Source of the DNA: Bdellovibrio sp. ZAP7
GTDB taxonomy: Bacteria; Bdellovibrionota_B; Oligoflexia; Oligoflexales; RGVZ01
Reading direction: 5' to 3'
Length of the DNA stretch: 64,000 nucleotides
NCBI GenBank assembly: GCA_945900755.1
Contig: CAMDKS010000014.1
Coordinates: forward strand, 1 to 64,000
Position numbers and translations under genes: made by a program. Under the pieces are notes generated by a model. The model saw only the letters and a list, made by a program, of their open reading frames with translations. It did no database searches and had not been told where the DNA came from. How positions within the stretch are numbered: position 1 is the stretch's first letter; every line of letters begins with the position of its first letter. Of this stretch, positions 52,382 through 61,100 are shown one piece after another.

Positions 52382-52834
52382 ATGAATCTGCAATATACGT
52401 TCAAAAAGATGGAAACCTCCGATGCATTAGCGGCACTCGCTATGGAAAAAATTGACTCCAAATTGAAAGCTTATGCAGGATCTTGTATTAACCCTCGCGT
52501 CACATTTTCGCGCGACCGCGACGTTTGGAAAATTCACTTCTCGATGAGGACTGGAGATGGGCACCTTATCGAAACAACGCACAGTGGTCCCAATGTTTTT
52601 TCAGAATTAGACATCATTGCTCAGCGCGTTGAAACTCAGCTTCTTCGCCACAAAGAAAAGCAGTCCTCAGGCAAAGGAAATTCGGGGCTGAGTGAGGCCA
52701 CTGCAAAGTGGGGCCGTCCGCAGAGATCGCTTTCCTGGTCCGAAGGCTCTGACTACGACGCGCCAGTGGACGCCGGAGATGTACTCAAATTCGAAAACGC
52801 AAGACGAGGTGCCCCATGGAAAAAACAGGGCTAA
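52382..52834 (+). CDS. hpf: Ribosome hibernation promoting factor HPF/RaiA family
   Basis: A 150-residue protein with AAGGGAG before the ATG. Residues 1-95 match the S30AE fold of short HPF/YfiA (MNLQYTFKKMETSDALAALAMEKIDSKL onward, split here by type; FSELDIIAQRVETQL at its end). HPF binds the decoding centre and shuts down ribosomes in starvation. A 50-residue polar tail follows that is not the dimerising domain of long HPF. In many bacteria this gene lies next to rpoN; here it stands in a sigma-54-rich cluster instead. Confidence 0.88.
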   Translation: MNLQYTFKKMETSDALAALAMEKIDSKLKAYAGSCINPRVTFSRDRDVWKIHFSMRTGDGHLIETTHSGPNVFSELDIIAQRVETQLLRHKEKQSSGKGNSGLSEATAKWGRPQRSLSWSEGSDYDAPVDAGDVLKFENARRGAPWKKQG

Positions 52835-53100
52835 AAGAAAATACGTCCAAGGATCAACAAACTTATTACGAGATATGCATGGATGAAAACCAACCACTGC
52901 TCGGAAGTCATAGCGGCGAGACCGCTGATTTACGAGAGGAGCTAGCGTTTTTAAAGCGCACCAGCGAGCACGGACTGCGTTTTGAAACTCGAATTCACAG
53001 GCGAGACATCGGAAAAATTTTGCGGCAATCGGAGAGCTCGCGCTCTGAGTGGATTGATTTGCGGATAAAATTGAGACTCGTCTCCGACAACAATCATTAA
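52816..53100 (+). CDS. Small charged protein overlapping hpf
   Basis: A 94-residue protein starting 19 bases inside the 3' end of hpf, with GAGG before the ATG. Highly charged and helical (ADLREELAFLKRTSEHGLRF, then RRDIGKILRQ). It has no motif I know. The overlap suggests co-expression with HPF. Confidence 0.6.
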   Translation: MEKTGLKENTSKDQQTYYEICMDENQPLLGSHSGETADLREELAFLKRTSEHGLRFETRIHRRDIGKILRQSESSRSEWIDLRIKLRLVSDNNH

Positions 53101-53159
53101 TTAATAACGACGAAGTGACTAGGGTTTCCTAGCCTTGAAACTGACAGGTAAGAATCACC

Positions 53160-55136
53160 GTGACAATGACGCAAAACGAATTGGACATCTTGGATATTTA
53201 CAACCTATCTCCTGATTTGTTGTGCGTTGCCTGCTCTCGGACGGGAAAATTCCTTCAGGTTAATGACTCATTCACAAGGTTGTTGGGTCATTCTAGGGAC
53301 ACTCTTCTAGCGACAGCGTTTATAGATTTTGTCCACCCCGACGACGTGGCGTCAACCCTTGACATTGCATTCCATATGAGTGAAGGAAATTTGGCCGCTT
53401 ATTTTTTCGAAAATAGGTACCGGACCTCCGCAGGCACTTATGTTTCGATCGCGTGGGGAGCCCGCGCAAAGAAGGGCAAGCTCTACGCAACCGCCAAAGA
53501 CGTGTCAGCCATCCGAGGAGATCCGTCGACTCTCAACGAGATCGAAAAACTAACAAAAACAGGCTCATGGACACTGCGAACGCAAGACCTCGCACTCACT
53601 TGGACTGAGGAAATGTACATGATTCATGAGCTAGAGTTAGGCACACCCGTTGATCTAGAGATGGCGGTTCATTTTTTTGTTGAGGAAGACAAAATAACCT
53701 TTCAGACCGGTGTTAACCGCTGTCTAACCGACAAAATAGCGTTCGACAGTGAGTTCCGCATCACGACCAATCTAGGGACTCCTGCCTGGGTAAGATGCGT
53801 CTGCAGGTGCATCTGCGACGCCGAACAAAATATTGTTGAAGTCCGAGGAACTGTTCAAGACATTACCTTTCTCAAGAACAAAGAATTGATTCTTCGGCAA
53901 ACGATGGAACATTTGGAGCAGCAAAAAATTCTACTGGCCGTGGAGCACGAATTAACCGCGACCTCAGAGCAATTGAACGTCCAAAAAAGTGAATTTATTG
54001 CTAACATGAGTCACGAGATGCGTACACCACTCGCTGCCATTATTGGTTTTGTCGAGCAACTTCAATCTGACCCGACCAACGCTAAAGAATATTTGTCGAT
54101 CATTTCTCGCAATGCCACCCATCTGTCGACACTGGTCGATGACGTATTGGACCTATCAAAAGTCGAGGCTGGGCAATTGAGTCTAGACATTAGAACGGTT
54201 GATTTGGAGACCGAATTGGACGAAGCCATAGCTATGCTCCAGCCTCAGGCAGTGCACAAGGGACTGGTCATTCGCAAATTCTATGATCGTTCACAACTCC
54301 ACCTTGTTCAGACGGATGCACGCCGACTGCAGCAGATTTTGATTAATATCATTGCGAACGCCATTAAATTTACGGCCTCGGGATATATCGACTTCGAGGT
54401 TAGGACTAGCCCTCAAGACTCCGAGGGCAGGCCCGAGCATTTTGTTATTGCGATTACCGACACCGGCCGAGGCATCGCCGCAAACCTCCACGAACATATT
54501 TTTGAACGCTTTCATCAGGGGGCGCCAACGACCAACCGTGCCTATGGAGGTACAGGGATTGGACTGGCATTATCTAGGAAACTGGCCACGTTACTTGGCG
54601 GCAGTATCATTTGCCAGAATAGCACGGTTGATGTGGGCTCAACATTTGAGTTGAGGCTGCCTGCTGAAAAACATGCTGCTATGGCAGAATCAGCATCCAA
54701 AAATGTCGCCAATGGTCACCCCCCATTACTCGCCGTGAAAAATCCGTTAGCGGGACTAAAAATCCTGTTAATTGACGATGCCCCTGATATTCGCTTATTG
54801 CTTAGCCTGCTTTTGATGTCCCTTGGCGCAGAAATAGAACTTGCTGAGGATGGCGCTATCGGCGTACAGAAGGCCCTAGCCTGTAACTTTGATGCGATCA
54901 TCATGGACATCAAAATGCCGGTCATGAACGGCCGGTTAGCTACCCAAAAAATCCGCGAATATGGCCTCCATACCCCGATTATTGCGCTCTCAGCAGATGC
55001 GACCAAAGAGGAAAAAAGGCTTAGCTTTGTGGCGGGCGTCAATGAATATTGCTCCAAACCAATCTCGGTGGACGACTTAAACCGCGTTGTGCTGAAATGG
55101 ACCCACAATTATTGCGGCATTACAGGCCAAATCTAA
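53160..55136 (+). CDS. Cytoplasmic PAS-PAS hybrid histidine kinase
   Basis: A 658-residue soluble kinase. Start GTG at 53160 (AGGT at ten bases) or ATG at 53166. Two PAS domains (about 12-115, DLLCVACSRTGKFLQVNDSF; about 125-235, KTGSWTLRTQDLALTWTEEM), coiled coil, HisKA FIANMSHEMRTPLAAIIGF (about 278), HATPase with intact INIIANAIKFT, TDTGRGIA, GGTGIGLALSRKLA, and receiver from about 535 (ILLIDDAPDIR, AIIMDIKMPVMNG, CSKPIS). It likely senses a cytoplasmic signal or redox state and passes phosphate to a separate regulator through HPt. Confidence 0.93.
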   Translation: MTMTQNELDILDIYNLSPDLLCVACSRTGKFLQVNDSFTRLLGHSRDTLLATAFIDFVHPDDVASTLDIAFHMSEGNLAAYFFENRYRTSAGTYVSIAWGARAKKGKLYATAKDVSAIRGDPSTLNEIEKLTKTGSWTLRTQDLALTWTEEMYMIHELELGTPVDLEMAVHFFVEEDKITFQTGVNRCLTDKIAFDSEFRITTNLGTPAWVRCVCRCICDAEQNIVEVRGTVQDITFLKNKELILRQTMEHLEQQKILLAVEHELTATSEQLNVQKSEFIANMSHEMRTPLAAIIGFVEQLQSDPTNAKEYLSIISRNATHLSTLVDDVLDLSKVEAGQLSLDIRTVDLETELDEAIAMLQPQAVHKGLVIRKFYDRSQLHLVQTDARRLQQILINIIANAIKFTASGYIDFEVRTSPQDSEGRPEHFVIAITDTGRGIAANLHEHIFERFHQGAPTTNRAYGGTGIGLALSRKLATLLGGSIICQNSTVDVGSTFELRLPAEKHAAMAESASKNVANGHPPLLAVKNPLAGLKILLIDDAPDIRLLLSLLLMSLGAEIELAEDGAIGVQKALACNFDAIIMDIKMPVMNGRLATQKIREYGLHTPIIALSADATKEEKRLSFVAGVNEYCSKPISVDDLNRVVLKWTHNYCGITGQI

Positions 55137-55160
55137 TGGTCTAAATTGACAGCCTATATT

Positions 55161-58100
55161 TTAGTAGCTAACTTCAATTTTATGGCAACCCTGATCGTCG
55201 ATTAGTCGCAATCCTTTTTCCGTTTGAGCGACGCCGTCAACTGTCAAGAGTCCTTTTTTACCGACGGTAAGCGCAGGTTGAAAAATAATTTCATACATTG
55301 TACTTCTGAAGCAATAGTTCACCTGAAACTCAGTCCAGGTATCGGGTACGCATGGCGCGAAAAATAAGGTGTCGATTTCAAGACGAATTCCAAGCAAAGA
55401 CTCCAAGATTAACCGGTACATCCAACCAGCCGACCCCGTGTACCAGGTCCACCCTCCTCGCCCAGCATGAGGTTCTACAGCATAAACATCGGCTGCGACT
55501 GCGTAGGGTTCAACTTTATATCTAGCCAGTCCTTCTGGCGTTGCCGCGTGATTTAGCGGATTGATCATGGCTAGAATTTCCCATGCTCGCTCTTTATCGC
55601 CCAACGCTGCAAAGGCCATGGCATTCCAAATGGCAGCATGCGTATACTGGCCCCCATTTTCTCTCACTCCGGGCACATAACCTTTGATGTACCCAGGATT
55701 CAAAGCCGACTTATCAAATGGTGGGTCAAAAAGCTTAACGAGCTGTCGGTTTCTATCGACAAGTCGACGATCAACAGCCATCATTCCTTGACGGGCGCGT
55801 TTCGAGTCTCCAGCTCCAGAAAGTACAGCCCAACTCTGGGGCAATGAATCAATTTGGCACTCGTCACTTTCTTTTGAGCCAAGTGGCTGTCCGCCATCAA
55901 AATAGGCGCGTCGGTACCATTCGCCATCCCAGCCATGTTTTTCAATATTTTCAGTCAATAGTTCCGCTTGAGTCAAGCAAGAAGCAGCAAACGGATTGTC
56001 GCCATATTTCTTCGCCACTTCTGAGAATTTCTGGAGTACCTCATAGAGAAAAAAAGCGAGCCAAACACTTTCCCCTTTCCCGTGTTCGCCAACCAAATTC
56101 ATGCCGTCGTTCCAATCCCCACAACCGATAAGAGGCAACCCATATTGACCAAACTGAACACGTTTAATAGCCAAGACGCAGTGTTCATAAACGGTTGCGG
56201 ACCTCTCTGAGCGGCGATGAAGATCACAATACGCCTCCTCGTCAGGTTTTAACTGCCGCCCCTCGACAAATGTCACGCTCTTGTCTAAAATTCCATAATC
56301 ACCAATACCGAGAACATAGCGACTCGTTGCCAGTGGCAACCACAAATAATCGTCAGAAAAATGTGTTCGAACACCTCGCCCAGATGGGGGGTGCCACCAG
56401 TGCTGCACATCCCCCTCTAAAAACTGATGCCCCGCACATCGAATAATGTGATCCCGCAATAGTCTGGGCCTAATATGAAGTAATGCCATTGCGTCTTGTA
56501 ATTGATCCCTAAACCCAAAAGCACCGCCAGATTGGTAAAATCCACTTCGCGCCCACATTCGCGAAGACAAAGTTTGATACGTCAGCCAACCATTGGCGAG
56601 GACATCAATGGATGGGTCGGGAGTTTTGATTTGGACGCAACCTACAATTTGATTCCAAAAGGTCTTAACCTCCTGCAGCGCAAGCTGTGCTGACGACACC
56701 GATCCAAATCGCCGAATGAGTGTTCGAGCATCGGCTTCGTCTGATCCGACCCCTAAGATGAAAACGAGTTCACGTTCTTGGTCTTCGCCGAATTCAAAAA
56801 TTGTTTGCATCGCTGCGCATGAGTCCATCGCAGCTCCCACCCGACCTGATAGATGAGCTCGACTCATTGCCGATGGCGCCGACGAGTGGCCATTTCGTCC
56901 AATAAATTCGCTACGATCGCCGGTGACGGTGCGTACTTTTTCACTCGTGTCAAAAAACGCCACGCGAGCACCAAAATCAGGATGAAATGGATTTCGCGCA
57001 AAAATAGCTGAATTTGTCGGATCAATTTCGGTAGTAACATGCAAAAGTGACTTAGACCGCAACTCGCCTAGAACCCACTCGCAATAACCTGTAACCGAAA
57101 TCCGACGAGGTCGGCCGGTCACGTTTCGTAGTTTAAGAATCACGATTTTAACCGGAGCGTCAACAGCAACAAAAGTAGTTAACTCGGATTTAATTCCGAT
57201 ATTGGTATGTCGAAACGCTGAATAGCCGAATCCATGAATGGTGGTATACGGCCCTGAGCCACGCAATGGCCATGGACACGGCGACCAAAATTCACCGCTT
57301 TCCTCGTCGCGTAAATAAAAGCATTCACCACTTCCGTCACTAATAGCATCATTCTTCCAAGGCGTCAGACGAAACTCATGAGCATTTTCGCACCATGTAT
57401 AGGCGGATCCAGCTTCTGAGACTACGGTCCCGAAATAAGGATTGGCGATGACATTGACCCAAGGTGCCGGCGTCACTGAAGAACGAGTTGTTGTGATTTG
57501 ATACTCACGACCATCCGCTGAAAATCCGCCCAACGAATTTTGGAACAACAGGTCACTTCGAAATTTCTTTGATGCAGGTGGCGCCATCATTTGTAGTGAT
57601 TTTTCGCTGGCGCTGTTTGTTGACCTATCTGTCAATAAGTCGGTCAATTTATCGATGCCACGAGTTCTCAAGGGTATAAGAGCCCGGACTTTCGCAGGAC
57701 TTCGAATCCTGCGATCAATTTGCTCTTCTAGAGTGCCGCCAGCATCTGTAAACACGGCGCGTGCTATTGTTTGGACAAGAATTCGATCCTCCTCCGACAA
57801 CTGCTCAGGCCTACGAACAAAGATTCCGCCAGCCTTGTCTACTTGCAAGGACGCATTCTCCGCAGCTACTATTGACGTGATGCGGTCATTTAAATCTTGT
57901 CGATACCCTGTGTCTTCTTCGTTCCAAATCACAAGGTCAACGATCAAATTCATTCTACGCCAAAAGCCATGAGCTTGCACCAGCTGGCGTACGATTTCAA
58001 TCCCATCTTGACTTGCAATTTTAAGTAAAAAAATCGGCAGATCACCAGAAATTCCTTGGCCCCAAAGTGCTGATTGACCGCGCCTATTTTTAGTTAAAAT

Positions 58101-61100
58101 GCTTCCGGCAGCTCGGTAAAGTGGGTTTGTGTAAATAATTGAATTGGCAAGCCGAATGTATAAAAGGGAGTCGCACTCCATTACGTTGGAAAGCTGCAAA
58201 GCCACCTGCCGATGTGTTCTGGCTATGCTAAAAACTCGGTCGGCGATGTGCCGATCATGGTATATCTCTACCAAATCTAGGGCCGCAGCCCTCGTCTGCC
58301 CAATTCCAGTAATCATATGAACACGCGCCGTTTGATCTGGTTCGATTTGGACCCGACATCTAATGGCCACAATCGGGTCTAACACGGACCCATCATGCCC
58401 TCCGAGTGAACCACTTGGGTCTGCCTTGGAACCGAAATCAGCGTCCATAACAATCGGATCAATGACACTTCTCCCGCGCCCGATAAAGTGCGACCGATCC
58501 GTTTCATAAGAGATCTCACCTGTAATTGTGCCATGAACAGCCATCAAATGAATCATTGTCGGCGTTGTTTCATGATCGGATCTAGGTCGACGCGTGCAAA
58601 GAATGGCCTGTTTTCCTGCGATAATTTCGGTTTGGACAAAAAGATTGCTAAATGCCGGATGCGCCTCATCATTCGACTGCGGCGCCAGCACAACCTCGCA
58701 GTAACTAGTGAATTCAATCGTACGTCGATGGGAGGACAGGTTCTTGAAGGTGAAACGGCGAAGTTCAATATCATCTTCGGCAGAAACGGTAATTTCTGTA
58801 TGCATCTCAATATCATGATCTTTACGCCGAAACTCAGCCTTTTCTAGCGGGAAAATGGCTTTGTAATCGTCTGCCGGCGCAAGAGTTGGTTGATGAGCGG
58901 CAGACCAAACAGCCCCGCTATCGACATCTCGAATATAACAAAACGTACCCCAATTATCGCAGGTCGGATCTTCACGCCAACGACTCACCGCAAGATCATT
59001 CCATCGACTGTAGCCGCCCCCTGAATTGGTTAACATAACCGAATAGCGCCCATTTGACAAAAGATGCACTTCCGGGCGAGGAGTATGAGGTGTGTGAAGA
59101 ACACGCAAGGCAACCTCGACTTCACCACCTAAGCGCGCGACATTCGAGACCTCCGGTGCGTGCGGATATAGCATGGCCGCCTTAGGCACCCGCTCATGAA
59201 GCAGAAGCTCCGTTGCCTGAAACTGGGGATCAGATTGAAAGCGCCTCTGCATTTTTTGACCAAGCAGCTGATAGGCCAGTGCCATAAAACTCATGCCTTG
59301 GTGATGTGCCATGTAGGAGTGAATAATGACGTGATTTTGGTCGCTACGAAGCCTTGATGGCGTGTAATCGATGGCTTCATAAAATCCATAACGACCTTCA
59401 AATCCCAAGTCAGTCATCCGCTGCATATTGTCTGATACCGCGGTTGGCGCTATCATCACTGCCATGATTGAAGCGTAGGGTGCTATAACCAAATCTTCGG
59501 CAAGACCTCGCTTGAACCCAAGGCCAGGTACACCAAATGCGCTATATTGATAATTAAGTTGCAGGTCTGTGGAATTATAACCAGATTCTGAAATTCCCCA
59601 TGGAACTCCACGTTGGGCTCCATATTCAATTTGGCGTTTAATAGATGTCTCATAGGTTTGATCAAGCAATGTATTTTTAAACGTTGGCATGACCAAAAGA
59701 GGCATTAAATATTCAAACATTGATCCGCTCCAAGACAGTAGAGTCGGCTCACCTTTCCATGCTGTAAGTAGTCGTCCTAGTGCAAACCAATGTTCCTGAG
59801 GCAGTAAGCCTTGAGCGATTGCAACGAAACTCCCAAGCCGAGCCTCCGACGCGAGTAAGTCGTAGTAACCGTCATCGCGTCGATGTTCGGTGACGTTGTA
59901 GCCAATGGCAAGTAGGCGACGAGCACTACTGTAAAGGAAGCCGTATTCGACAGTCGCGAGTTCTTCACATCGCTGTGCCAGTTCCGCCATCGTCGCCATC
60001 GCCTCGGCAGCAAAGCGACTTGCCTGCTCTGTCAAGCCTCGAAGCTCAAGTAGCCATATACGATCTGGTGTGTCGTCTCTAAGAAGGTTATCGATAAGAG
60101 GCAGAAGATTTGATTCCAGTTGGGCGACATCGCGTATCGTTGGCATCCGGTTCAAATCAAATATTTTCGAAAGACTTTGACTATTTTTTGGAGCGTTCAG
60201 TCGTGACCACGGAGCAAAAGTATCCAAAGGCCCGTCAAGGCAACTTTGACATTGTTTAAGCAGAAGATGAATCGACAATTGGGCATCTTGACTAAGGATA
60301 TCAGGTGGTTTTTGGGCTAGGTTTTTCAGGTCCGTCAAAACCAGTTTTAACTGGTTTGCGAGCGAAATCGACTCGCTTAAGGTTTCGGGAGGATTTTCAA
60401 GACTTCGAAGCACCCCCATAAACTTCGACCGAACAACAGGCGACGAAGTTTCGGAATCTAAAAATACTGCAATGGAGTCTTTCAAACCCAGAAACATCGC
60501 GGTGGGAATAACTTTAGATTCCGATAGTTCAATTAGACCTGGCCGAAGGGTCAACAAAAGTCCTGAAAGATTACCGCTATCCACGGTAGAAACATATCTT
60601 GGATGGAGCGGTTTAAGAGACTGAGTATCGTACCAATTATAGAAATGGCCCTTGAATCTTTCTAATTTTTCCATCGAACAAAATGTGTTTGAAGTCCGCT
60701 CAAGGAGATCTTCCATGGATAAATATCCAAAATCGAAAGCCGATAAATTTGCTAACAGAGAAAGCCCAATGTTCGTTGGCGATGTTCGATGAGCGATGAC
60801 GGGCGCGGGATATTCCTGAAAATTATCTGGTGGAAGCCAGTTATCATCTGGGCCAACGAATGTTTCAAAAAATTGCCAAGTTTTTCGTGCGATTCGGTGC
60901 AAGTTGCTTATTTGTGGAGGCGTCAACTTGTCCTTTTCTGGTGGAATGTTTCGACTTAAGAAATAGGCTAGGCCAGGAGACACCAACCAGAACGCCAAAA
61001 ATGGGAACGCGACGCCAAGAGCTGAAGAACCTAATAAGTTTCCGTTTATTAGGGCGCCGAGAACGACTAGAGAAATTGCCGGCGCGGCAATCATAAACCG

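Noticed and set aside
55084-55110. Sequence resembling the IS left end (ATTATTGCGGCATTAC) at the end of the PAS kinase
   Set aside because: It codes for the conserved-looking last residues of the kinase and matches only partly; likely coincidence.
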